Positions 27,457 to 35,286 of a stretch of DNA of 64,000 nt are shown here, piece by piece. The stretch lies in assembly GCF_000364225.2 (NCBI RefSeq), contig NZ_AQFT02000001.1, positions 5,816,501 through 5,880,500 of the forward strand, given 5' to 3'. The translations under genes were made by a program, and so were the position numbers. Below the pieces are notes generated by a model. The model saw only the letters and a list, made by a program, of their open reading frames with translations. It had not been told where the DNA came from and did no database searches. Origin of the DNA: Eubacterium plexicaudatum ASF492 (GTDB lineage: Bacteria > Bacillota > Clostridia > Lachnospirales > Lachnospiraceae). Position 1 is the first letter of the stretch. Every line of letters begins with the position of its first letter.

Positions 27457-27686
27457 ACTTTTGTGCATTATGTAGAAATTTAAAAATTTATTTTCCAGCG
27501 CCGCAAGCCGCCAGGGAATGTTATCCACGACGCTGTTTTTTTCCGGGATGCTGTCCACGCATAACGCAGCGCCAGGCCGCAAAACTGTGGATAACCTGCA
27601 TGAAAAATGCTGTTTTTAAGCCTTTTTCCTGTATCTGGCGGCAGTTTCCAGTCCGTCATTGTGCCTATCGCGCAGGTATGGTCGGT

Positions 27687-27715
27687 TTGATTTCATCCCC
27701 GCGTTTCCTTATAAT
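27687..27715 (+). promoter_or_regulatory. Promoter of IS66 tnpC
   Basis: TTGATT (27687-27692), 17 bases, TATAAT (27710-27715), 30 bases before the tnpC start. The same motif is in copies C, E and F, so tnpC can be transcribed without tnpA and tnpB. Upstream, the tnpB-tnpC gap holds TTATCCACG and CTGTGGATAA, DnaA-box-like words. Confidence 0.6.
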
Positions 27716-27744
27716 GTAAGTAAATGGAAACGAGGAGGGCGCAC

Positions 27745-29457
27745 ATGCCAGTTAATATGGAAGACTATATCCGGCTGCTGGAAACAATGGTGGAACAGCA
27801 GAAAATGCAGATACAGTCCCAGGACGCACGCATCCTGGAGCAGGAGCAGGCCATAGCACAACTGCGCGCCCTTGTGGATGAACTGCGCCTTTTAAAGTCC
27901 GGCCTGGAGGAAACGCTTGAAGAATTTAAGCGCCAGCTGTTCGGCACAAAAAGCGAGAAGACAAAAACTCCGCCAGCCAGTGCCGGGGATGAACCGGAAA
28001 ACCCGCCTGCAAAAACAACGGTGAAGGAACACACCCGGACGAAAAAGAAGAAAGCCACGAGGGATGAGCGTTATGCGGACATCCCTGTCCGCGATGTCAT
28101 AATCCCTGTCCCGGGTAAAGACCGACTCTGCCCGTACTGCAATGCGCAAATGATCCTGCTTGGATATAAACAAGTCCGCACAGAGCTGCGTATAACCCCG
28201 GCAAAAGTGGAGCGTGTCCGCTATATGCAGGAAGAACTGATCTGCCCGGAATGCCGTAAAGACGGCGACGGCACAATCGTGCAGGCGCAGACGCCTGTAC
28301 CGCTTATGGCGCACAGCCCGGCGTCGCCGTCTGTTGTTGCGTACGTCATGTTTGAAAAAAGTTTTGTAAGCGTCCCATACTACCGCCAGGAGGCCTGCAT
28401 GGCCCAGCTTGGATTGGAGCTGCCGCGTGAAACCATGGCAAACTGGTATATAAAATGTGCCATGGAATATTTCCAGCCGGTATATGACCAAATGCACCGG
28501 CTCCTCCTGCAAAGGGATATTATCCATGCGGATGAAACAACCTGCCAGGTGCTGCACGAAAAGGGGAAAGCCGCGGAATCTATATCATACATGTGGATGT
28601 ATTTAAGCGGGAGCGACGGCCTGGCGCCGATCGTACTCTATGAATACCAGGCGGGGCGCAGCGGCGTTTTCCCAAAAGCTTTCCTGGAGGGTTTTTCCGG
28701 CATCGTGCAGTGCGATGGGTACAGCGGCTATAACCAGGTGGAGGATGTGGTCCTTGCCGTATGCTCTGCGCACTGCCGCAGAAAATTTTACGAAGCCCTC
28801 CCGGCAGAACGGCGGAAAAAGCTGAAGCTGCTGGACATAAATTCAGAAACGGATGTAAAAGACATCCCGCTTCCGGATCCGGAACAGATGGAAAACATGA
28901 TCCCGGCTGAGATCGGCCTCGTGTTTTTCAACAAGCTCTTTTTCATTGAAAAAGGGCTGAAAGGCATGGGCCCAGAAAAGCGCCAGGAAAAACGGCTGGA
29001 AAAGGAGGCACCTGTCTGGGAAAAGTTCTGGTCATGGATTGAAGCCCTAAAACCGCTTGGCGGCAGCAAGCTGGAAAAAGCCGTCAATTATTCAATAAAC
29101 CACAGAGAGACACTACAGAGCTATATGCTGGACGGCAGATGCGAACTTTCTAATAATAGAGCCGAACGCTGCGCAAAATCGTATGCTATTGGCAGGAAGA
29201 ACTCGCTGTTCCACACATCTGCGGCTGGGGCAGAAGCAAGTGCGCTTGTTTACAGTATAATAGAAACCGCAAAAGCCAATAAGCTGAATGTATTCCAATA
29301 CCTTTATGTCCTGCTGCTGTACATGCCTGAGCATAAAGAGGATCCTGATGCAGTTAAAACGCTTCTTCCGTGGAGTGATTTTATCAAAGAACGCTGCACA
29401 GGACTGATCGATGTTGAAACGATAACACCTGAAAACAAACCTCAATTGCCAATATAG
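27745..29457 (+). CDS. tnpC: IS66 transposase TnpC (IS66-A)
   Basis: The start MPVNMEDYIRLLE at 27745 follows GAGGAGGG. It has an N-terminal leucine-zipper coiled coil, a zinc-finger region (CPYCNAQM ... CPEC) and the DDE domain: HADETTCQVL, QCDGYSGYN and Glu in NNRAERCAKSYAIGRKNSLF. It ends with the small IS66 C-terminal domain. About 570 residues, full length; the active enzyme of the element. Confidence 0.95.
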   Translation: MPVNMEDYIRLLETMVEQQKMQIQSQDARILEQEQAIAQLRALVDELRLLKSGLEETLEEFKRQLFGTKSEKTKTPPASAGDEPENPPAKTTVKEHTRTKKKKATRDERYADIPVRDVIIPVPGKDRLCPYCNAQMILLGYKQVRTELRITPAKVERVRYMQEELICPECRKDGDGTIVQAQTPVPLMAHSPASPSVVAYVMFEKSFVSVPYYRQEACMAQLGLELPRETMANWYIKCAMEYFQPVYDQMHRLLLQRDIIHADETTCQVLHEKGKAAESISYMWMYLSGSDGLAPIVLYEYQAGRSGVFPKAFLEGFSGIVQCDGYSGYNQVEDVVLAVCSAHCRRKFYEALPAERRKKLKLLDINSETDVKDIPLPDPEQMENMIPAEIGLVFFNKLFFIEKGLKGMGPEKRQEKRLEKEAPVWEKFWSWIEALKPLGGSKLEKAVNYSINHRETLQSYMLDGRCELSNNRAERCAKSYAIGRKNSLFHTSAAGAEASALVYSIIETAKANKLNVFQYLYVLLLYMPEHKEDPDAVKTLLPWSDFIKERCTGLIDVETITPENKPQLPI

Positions 29458-29512
29458 ACTATTTTACACCTAAACGGAACATATGTGGAACGGTAGGTTA
29501 TTCATCGCTTAC

Positions 29513-29783
29513 GATAATCAGGGGAGATTTTCAGTGCGTTGCAGATATTGATAAATACGGGCAGACTGGGAACCTTTGTCCCGCCCTCAATCTGCCGGAG
29601 ATAAGTTGCGTTGATATTGCAAAGTTCCGAGAGTCTGTACGCCGTGAAATGCCAGCAGGGGCAGCTTACCATCACGAAAGACGGAACAAGAGCAGATTCA
29701 GGGGAATAATGTTTATCATGGTAAAATGAATTTTTTGTAAAATTTATTCCCGATGGAAAGTGATTGCGGTATAATAGAGCCAT
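29513..29783 (-). pseudogene. XRE-type regulator split by IS66-A, N-terminal segment
   Basis: The reverse strand encodes FTAYRLSELCNINATYLRQI and PSLPVFINICNALKISPDY, a helix-turn-helix that continues into the C-terminal segment beyond IS66-A. The first residues before FTAY do not look like a normal XRE start, so the N-terminus may be damaged as well. The start coordinate is uncertain. Confidence 0.7.
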
Positions 29784-29834
29784 TGAAAATAGGTACTTGT
29801 AGTGCTGATAAATTCTGAAAGGAGAAAAGATATT

Positions 29835-30146
29835 ATGAATATTGATAGAGAGGAATATATTAAAAGTCTGGAGGAAAGAATAGAAAAACTCGAAAAACTA
29901 TTTGAACATTTATGTATTGATCAATGTAAAGAGATAGCATTTACTAAGTGTTCCTTGGGAGATATCAAACTTGGTGATAATTGCAATATCACATTGAAGA
30001 ACTGCCCTGTTGGAGGCGTGATATCAGATATTGAAGATGCAGAAAGTAGAGTTGATGATTTGGAAAATAGGATAGAGGATATATTGAATGACATTGATGA
30101 AGCAGGAATTCGTTTGAATACATTGAAAAATGATTCTGAATGCTAA
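29835..30146 (+). CDS. Coiled-coil protein of unknown function
   Basis: A 103-residue protein starting MNIDREEYIKSLEERIEKLE after AAAGGAG. Residues 8-25 and 65-95 are heptad-like coiled coils. Between them is a Cys-containing patch with alternating hydrophobics (CSLGDIKLGDNCNITLKNC) that looks like a short beta-solenoid. I do not recognise the family. It begins an AT-rich run of four same-strand genes that differs in composition from the conjugation genes. Confidence 0.55.
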   Translation: MNIDREEYIKSLEERIEKLEKLFEHLCIDQCKEIAFTKCSLGDIKLGDNCNITLKNCPVGGVISDIEDAESRVDDLENRIEDILNDIDEAGIRLNTLKNDSEC

Positions 30147-30174
30147 ATTTTAATATATTAAGGAGAGCAAAACA

Positions 30175-30563
30175 GTGAACAAAGAATGGAAAAGGTTATA
30201 TGAAGAAGCAATGAGCGTTTTGAATCCCCATGATGTTTCAAATAAAATGTGGGTAGGGAGTGTGGCATCTGCCGTACTCACGAAAAAAGGTAATATTTAT
30301 AAGGGTATATGCATTGACACGGATGGCTCTATAGGGATGTGCGCGGAAAGAAATGCTTTATCAACAATGCTTACATATGGCGAAAGTGAGATTACAAAAG
30401 TGGTTTCAGTATATAAAGATGGAAATATAATTCCATCTTGTGGTATTTGTAGAGAATTTATGATGCATTTAGGCGGAGATGTGGAAAATATTGAAATTTT
30501 ATTGGATAAAGAAGGGCGGACAACAAGATTGATTTGATGCCTGAATATCCACGACATAAATAA
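30175..30563 (+). pseudogene. Cytidine deaminase-like zinc enzyme, frameshifted at the C-terminus
   Basis: It starts MNKEWKRLYEEAMSVLNPHD. The zinc-deaminase motifs are clear: CAERNA (Cys ligand, catalytic Glu) and PSCGICREFM (two Cys ligands). As written it stops at 30537 after TTRLI. One more T in the run at 30533-30535 adds LMPEYPRHK and a stop at 30563, the usual cytidine-deaminase ending. It deaminates cytidine or a blasticidin-like nucleoside; the substrate cannot be fixed. The gene is AT-rich like its neighbours. Confidence 0.8.
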
Positions 30564-30587
30564 ATTCCAGTTTAGGGGAGAGCCGTT

Positions 30588-31172
30588 ATGATACTATATC
30601 ATGGAAGCAACACCGGAAATATTAAAGTATTAAAACCGAATCAGGCTGACCATGATCGGCCATATGTGTATATGACTACAATGGATGTGGTTGCCGCATT
30701 CTATTTATGCAACGCTGTAGAAAGACCCTATTATTGGTTCCCTTATGGATTTGAAGGAGACAGTGATATACCTGTCTATCACGAACTGTACCCGAATGCG
30801 CTGAGAGAAGTATCGGAAGGCGTCAGTGGATATATCTACAAAGTTCTTGCAGAAGAAAACCAGGTCATTCCATTTAAAAATATCCCCTGTGCAAGACTGG
30901 CGACAGAACCTGTTGAAGTGTCAGAGTTCCTCCGGGTAGAGAATGCATATGCGCTGTTTATGGAATATGTGAAGCAGGGCAAAATGAAAGTAGGGCGTTT
31001 TGAAGATAAATCGGAAAAACAGCTGGATTGGTGGTACGCATGCTGCATCGAATACTTAAAGGAAAAGCATATGATAGAAACCCCGGATTGTTCCTATGCT
31101 TCGTTTATAAAATCAAAATTGCCAGGGGTGTGGGAAAGATATATTGCAGAATGCAATTTGCGGAGGGAATAA
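30588..31172 (+). CDS. Unknown protein with YHGS start (possible ADP-ribosyltransferase fold)
   Basis: A 194-residue protein beginning MILYHGSNTGNIKVLKPNQA, then RPYVYMTTMDVVAAFYLCNA and YYWFPYGFEG. An early YHGS and a following Tyr-Val-Tyr-x-Thr strand resemble small ADP-ribosyltransferase-like proteins such as DUF3990, but I cannot locate a convincing catalytic Glu, so this is only a suggestion. It is followed by a GNAT gene three bases later, so they are co-transcribed. Toxin, defence or small-molecule roles are all open. Confidence 0.5.
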   Translation: MILYHGSNTGNIKVLKPNQADHDRPYVYMTTMDVVAAFYLCNAVERPYYWFPYGFEGDSDIPVYHELYPNALREVSEGVSGYIYKVLAEENQVIPFKNIPCARLATEPVEVSEFLRVENAYALFMEYVKQGKMKVGRFEDKSEKQLDWWYACCIEYLKEKHMIETPDCSYASFIKSKLPGVWERYIAECNLRRE

Positions 31173-31175
31173 TCC

Positions 31176-32156
31176 ATGGAAACAAAAGATTTGATATTAA
31201 GAAATTGGCAGGATAGCGATGCAAAGGCTTTATATGAAATGTGTCTTGACGAGACTTTGAGAAAAAGTGGGATTGATTTCTACAATTCGATTACTGACAG
31301 CCGGAATACAATCCAATGTTGGAAGAATGACAAGGGATTTAAAGTGATTGCCGATAAAAGAAACGATAACTTTATAGGGTTTATAAGCCTAGGAGATATG
31401 AACCGATATGACGGCTATATGGAAATAGAGTATGCTGTCGCTGCCAGGTATCGGAATAACGGCTACGCAATGCAGGCTGTGCAAAGGATGCTTGATTACG
31501 GATTCAAAGAGATGAACTTATCAGCCATCGCCGCATGGGTGCGGTCACATAATAAGGAAAGTATAAAAGTTTTGGAAAAATGTTCCTTTACCTATGAAGG
31601 CAGATTGAGAAAGCACGCCCGCGATAAAAGCGATACACTGTGTTATTCTGTTTTAAGAGAAGAATGGGAAAGGATCAACCATTTATGCATAGATATCCGC
31701 ATCATGGATTATGATGATATTCCGCTCATTTGCAGGGCGGATGGCGACGAGAGCCAGAAGAACATCGACTATTTAAAACGGCAGTTGGATAATCAGAAAA
31801 AGAGAGAGTGTACCGCGTTGCTTGCACTGTACAACGGCGCCGTGGCAGGATATGTCTTTTTGTACTACAAATGCAGATGGGGCGGGCTGGCCGGACATAA
31901 TATTCCGGGTATCGTAGATTTGTTTGTATTCGAAAAATACCGGCGGAAGAAAATAGCTGCTATGTTATTGGATACAGCAGAAAACATCGCCAGGCAGCAT
32001 TGCAATAAAATATATCTGGACGTCTGCCTAAACAGCGACTACGGACCTGCCCAGAGGTTCTATATAAAAAGAGGCTATATTCCTGACGGAAAGGGTGTGT
32101 ATTACAAGGAAAAATATATGAAACAGATGCTGTCTGCAGGAATGATGATGAGCTGA
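31176..32156 (+). CDS. Tandem GNAT acetyltransferase
   Basis: 326 residues with two N-acetyltransferase domains. The first (about 1-165) is RimJ/RimL-like: LILRNWQDSDAKALYEMCLD, YAVAARYRNNGYAMQAVQRM and NKESIKVLEKCSF. The second (about 170-320) has IRIMDYDDIPLICRADGDES, DLFVFEKYRRKKIAAMLLDT and GPAQRFYIKRGYIPDGKGVY. Acetyl-CoA loops are visible in both (RNNGYA; RRKKIA). Such fusions are found in Lachnospiraceae mobile cargo; substrates could be an antibiotic, a toxin or a protein N-terminus. Confidence 0.85.
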   Translation: METKDLILRNWQDSDAKALYEMCLDETLRKSGIDFYNSITDSRNTIQCWKNDKGFKVIADKRNDNFIGFISLGDMNRYDGYMEIEYAVAARYRNNGYAMQAVQRMLDYGFKEMNLSAIAAWVRSHNKESIKVLEKCSFTYEGRLRKHARDKSDTLCYSVLREEWERINHLCIDIRIMDYDDIPLICRADGDESQKNIDYLKRQLDNQKKRECTALLALYNGAVAGYVFLYYKCRWGGLAGHNIPGIVDLFVFEKYRRKKIAAMLLDTAENIARQHCNKIYLDVCLNSDYGPAQRFYIKRGYIPDGKGVYYKEKYMKQMLSAGMMMS

Positions 32157-32253
32157 CTCTATGTCTGGTAAAAGAATTGTGAATCGTATCACAACCTACG
32201 TCAGTTTGTTTATGGCTATACAAATTTTGCGATACTATTCACAAAATAAGACA

Positions 32254-32282
32254 TTACCTTCTTTTTTATTTTTTACTATAAT
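32254..32282 (+). promoter_or_regulatory. Promoter of the XRE-TPR gene
   Basis: TTACCT (32254-32259), 17 bases, TATAAT (32277-32282) in an AT-rich leader, 45 bases before the ATG at 32327, which has GAGGTGATG as ribosome binding site. Confidence 0.55.
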
Positions 32283-32326
32283 CTAATCCAGAAGCTTCTA
32301 AAAAATAAATTTCGAGGTGATGAGAT

Positions 32327-33250
32327 ATGGATCAAACTATTTTTTGTGAAAACTTAAAAAAATTTCGTTTGTCAAAAAATTATACACAGGAACAGGTAGC
32401 CAACCATCTGAACGTAAATGTACAGACTGTTTCGAGATGGGAATGCGGAACAACTTTGCCGGATGTTTTGACTCTTCCTGTTTTAGCAAGGCTCTATGGG
32501 GTAACGGTAGATGATTTTTACAAAAAGAGTGCAGTTGCATACAATAACTATGCACAACGTCTGGCCGCTGTTTATGAAAAGACACGGAAACCGGAAGATT
32601 TTATACATTGTCTTTTGGAGTATAAAAAGCTTATGCATGGCGGTGTACTTTCCGTGGAAGATAAATGGAATTATGCAATCATTCATCAGTGGATGTTTGA
32701 ATATTGTAAAAATACGGCGATGGAGTGGTATGATACTATTTTGAAAGAAGGCTCCGACTTTGATGAAAATTTATTCTACAGAGCCTGCGCCTGCCGTATT
32801 TCTTTCCTTTTTGCAGTGGGGAAAGGGGAGGAAGCTGTCCGCCAGCAAAAAGCAAGGGCAGAAGCAGAGCCGGAGAATCCCAAAGAAATGGATTTACTGA
32901 TTGTGTCATATATTTATGCGGGTAAAATAGAGGAAGCTTACGAATGTTTTTTAAAGGCCGTAGAAAAATTTCCGGATGCCTGGGAGTTATATATCCATGG
33001 CGGAGAAGTTTGCGGGAAGCTTGAAAAATACGATGAGGCAATCCAATATTTTGACAGAGCCGGTGCAATAGGAACACCTTTTTATGATGAGTTATATTGT
33101 AAGGCGATGCTGTATGAGAAAACAGGGAAGTACAGGGAGGCATATAAGCTGTATCAGGAAATTGCTGAGAAACTTCGTAAAAATGGCTTTGATGTTGAAG
33201 CAGACATGGCTGAAGAAAGTGCAAAAAGGCTGGATATGAAGAAAAACTAA
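32327..33250 (+). CDS. XRE-family regulator with TPR repeats
   Basis: 307 residues. The N-terminal helix-turn-helix is FCENLKKFRLSKNYTQEQVA, NVNVQTVSRWECG, with the LPDVLTLPVLARLYGVTVDD tail. From residue 80 onward there are helical TPR-like repeats (AYECFLKAVEKFPDAWELYI; AIQYFDRAGAIGTPFYDELY; AYKLYQEIAEKL). This layout resembles peptide-responsive or stress-responsive regulators of Firmicutes, but no cognate peptide gene is visible nearby. Confidence 0.85.
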   Translation: MDQTIFCENLKKFRLSKNYTQEQVANHLNVNVQTVSRWECGTTLPDVLTLPVLARLYGVTVDDFYKKSAVAYNNYAQRLAAVYEKTRKPEDFIHCLLEYKKLMHGGVLSVEDKWNYAIIHQWMFEYCKNTAMEWYDTILKEGSDFDENLFYRACACRISFLFAVGKGEEAVRQQKARAEAEPENPKEMDLLIVSYIYAGKIEEAYECFLKAVEKFPDAWELYIHGGEVCGKLEKYDEAIQYFDRAGAIGTPFYDELYCKAMLYEKTGKYREAYKLYQEIAEKLRKNGFDVEADMAEESAKRLDMKKN

Positions 33251-33367
33251 AACATTGGCAAATTCCATCCTACATTTCGTAGTATTTCGCACCACAGCAT
33301 CTACGACAAGTAGGTTGAATAATTTTGGCTACCAATATAAAATAGACATGAAAGGAGGCAAGTTCAA

Positions 33368-33571
33368 ATGGAATCCAAAAAACTTGGTGAACACATAGCA
33401 AAGCTATGAAGGGAAAGGCATATGACGCAGACCGAACTCGCCGACAGGCTGTATATCACAGAAAAGGCGGTGAGCAAGTGGGAGTGTGGGAACGGATTTC
33501 CTGACCTTGATAATATTGGGAAGCTGGCAGCGTTTTTTGATATTTCCATAGATGAACTGTTGCAGGCCAAA
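33368..33571 (+). pseudogene. XRE-type regulator, nonsense codon and truncated by transposon copy 2
   Basis: From ATG 33368 (GGAGG upstream) the frame reads MESKKLGEHIAKL-stop-REGHMTQTELADRLY-type sequence: M-E-S-K-K-L-G-E-H-I-A-K-L, TGA, then RERHMTQTELADRL, VSKWECGNGFPDLDNIG and SIDELLQAK. The TGA is probably a CGA (Arg) to TGA change. The frame then enters the left end of the DDE transposon at 33572 and stops. The gene was broken twice. Confidence 0.75.
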
Positions 33572-33767
33572 TGTTGGACGGCGAATTGAGGGAGACATAA
33601 ATGGCAAATTATTTTTCCAACCTTTTTCGCATTGACTGCGCAGCGCTGTCTACAAATGCATAATACCGCCGAAAATGCAGCACGCTGTTGGTATAGCTTT
33701 TCTTTCGAAATCGAAAGGCCATGAATCCCATTATGAGATCCATAGCCATATGATGTATTTGGATTTT

Positions 33768-34091
33768 TTATTGTTTGTCAGCCAGAGTCGGCAGATAAGC
33801 CAAACCGGCAGCAACAGTTACGGCATCTACCTTCCGCATTAGATTGCTGATCCGCCCCTCATTCCAGAAAATATCAGAAAAATCGGATAGTTCACATCCC
33901 ACATCATGGTTCGGGATGCACAGGTAGTTTCCGTATTTATGCACTCCGGCCAGGATGTGGAAGTATGTCCCCCGTCCATTCATCTCAGCTTCATACCATC
34001 CAGGCCGCCATCGCAGCAGGATAATCTCCCCTGTCCAGGTTTCTATGCGGGAACCATCCCTGAAAAAACAGCTGTATTCCAAAAATAGCAC
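33768..34091 (-). CDS. Small conserved protein of the DDE/AAA+ transposon (copy 2)
   Basis: 107 residues, identical to the copy at 48408-48731 and homologous to 1672-1992 (shared YLCIPN, FWNEGR, and a terminal hydrophobic helix). It follows the ATPase stop by three bases. The N-terminus has WTGEIILLRWRPGWYEAEMN, an SH3-like look. Role unknown, but conserved as the last gene of the element. Confidence 0.7.
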   Translation of the reverse strand: MLFLEYSCFFRDGSRIETWTGEIILLRWRPGWYEAEMNGRGTYFHILAGVHKYGNYLCIPNHDVGCELSDFSDIFWNEGRISNLMRKVDAVTVAAGLAYLPTLADKQ

Positions 34092-34094
34092 CCC

Positions 34095-34904
34095 CTATCC
34101 AAGATTCTGGCTGCTGACGGAGGCAAGTATGACTTCCGTGTCAATTGCTTTCTTCTCCATCTGTGCGCCAAGGGTAAGGGCATTTGTCATCAGGTTATCC
34201 ACCAGGCGCGGATTCCCCTGGGAATGGCTGTGGACAGCGGAAAGGGCGGCCTGCTCTATGATGGAGGCAGAGCCTCCCGCACAGGAGACCTTGTGGAGTA
34301 CATACTGCGCCACTTCTGAATCTGTGAGACCAGTAAAGTTGTAATGCACGGTGATCCTCTGGCGCAGGGCTTCGTGGACCGGCTTGCGCAGGGTATTGTT
34401 CAGGTGCGGTTCCCCGCACAGGATGAGCGTAAAGCAGTTCAGGGAGTCATAGCCGTAGTTCATGAGCATCTTAATGTCCTCCAGGATGCCTGTGGAGAGG
34501 TACTGGGCCTCGTCAACGGCCAGAAGAAGGGGCTGCTTCTTTTCCCGGTAAAGGTAGAGGATCTGCTCCTGTATGGCCCGGAACATCCCGGGTTTGCCGC
34601 CTCTAGGTTCTACTCCCAGTACAGAGCAGAGCTGGCGGTAGAACTCCATGACGCTTACGGTGGAAAGACAGAGGTACTCCATATGGTAAAGGTTCGGGTT
34701 GAGCCCCTTTGCAAAACAGCGGAGTCCAAAAGACTTCCCCATGCCCGGGCGTGCCGTGAACAGACCAATGCCCCTGGTATCCTTGAGGTAATCCAGCCGG
34801 GAGAGCATCTCAGAGATGTCCCTGGAAAGGAAACGGTCTTTTTCCCGGACCATCTGTTTGTCAAAAGGATTGAAAGACAATCCATAGTAAGAACGGAACA
34901 TCAA
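34095..34904 (-). CDS. AAA+ transposition ATPase (ExeA/TniB-like), copy 2
   Basis: 269 residues, start MMFRSYYGLSFNPFDKQMVR. Walker A is ARPGMGKSFGLR, Walker B is LLAVDEAQYLS, sensor region LILCGEPHLNNTLRK, and arginine-rich HEALRQRITVHY. This is the ExeA layout, and by its link to a DDE transposase it is expected to choose targets or activate the transposase. It overlaps the transposase stop by four bases. Confidence 0.9.
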   Translation of the reverse strand: MMFRSYYGLSFNPFDKQMVREKDRFLSRDISEMLSRLDYLKDTRGIGLFTARPGMGKSFGLRCFAKGLNPNLYHMEYLCLSTVSVMEFYRQLCSVLGVEPRGGKPGMFRAIQEQILYLYREKKQPLLLAVDEAQYLSTGILEDIKMLMNYGYDSLNCFTLILCGEPHLNNTLRKPVHEALRQRITVHYNFTGLTDSEVAQYVLHKVSCAGGSASIIEQAALSAVHSHSQGNPRLVDNLMTNALTLGAQMEKKAIDTEVILASVSSQNLG

Positions 34905-35231
34905 CAGCCACCCCCTAACTTTGAGTAGTCGATGCCAGGTGTATTGTTGCGCTTCGTCCTGCAGTTCTCATTCTTATCCGTAGGGCGGATGGGATAATGC
35001 ACTCCTTCGTAAAGGATGAAGGCGGAGGACATGTCATCCGGGAGGAAGCGGATCTCCACTTTTGATGAGATAAACTGCATAGGGACATCATAGGATACCT
35101 TGTCGATGGAGACGGTAGAATCCTTATTCACTTTCCTTGTAATGCGGTTCAGGAAACATTCCTCCAGCCATTCCCTGGACGCAGGTGTCCGTATGGAAGC
35201 GCGGGTCTGCTGGTAACGGGAAAGGGGTGTA
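34901..35231 (-). pseudogene. DDE transposase of copy 2, C-terminal segment
   Basis: This contains the last 110 codons of the transposase including NKDSTVSIDKVSYDVPMQFI and the tail GIDYSKLGGGC. It is cut at 35231 by IS66-B. Its first 261 bases are repeated exactly beyond the IS at 38187-38447, so this part of the gene exists twice. A separate start for this fragment is unlikely. Confidence 0.85.
34971..35231. repeat. 261-bp exact direct repeat, left copy (other copy 38187-38447)
   Basis: The sequence from TTCTTATCCGTAGGG to AAAGGGGTGTA is the same on both sides of IS66-B. IS66 normally duplicates only 8 bp. Confidence 0.95.
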
Positions 35232-35286
35232 GTAAGCGATGAACAACCTACCGTTCCCCTGATGATATGTTTAGGTGTAAAATAGT

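Larger units (their letters stand above)
26538..29512 (+). mobile_element. IS66-A (type I IS66 element), complete, with 8-bp target duplication
   Basis: 2975 bp with inverted ends GTAAGCGATGAATAACC. Left and right flanks are both GATAATCA (26530-26537, 29513-29520), the 8-bp duplication normal for IS66. It carries tnpA, tnpB and tnpC, all open. The target is a reverse-strand XRE gene. Confidence 0.95.

Noticed and set aside
34344..34928. 194-codon forward frame opposite the AAA+ ATPase
   Set aside because: Shadow of the ATPase gene, which has clear Walker motifs on the other strand; same shadow in copy 3.
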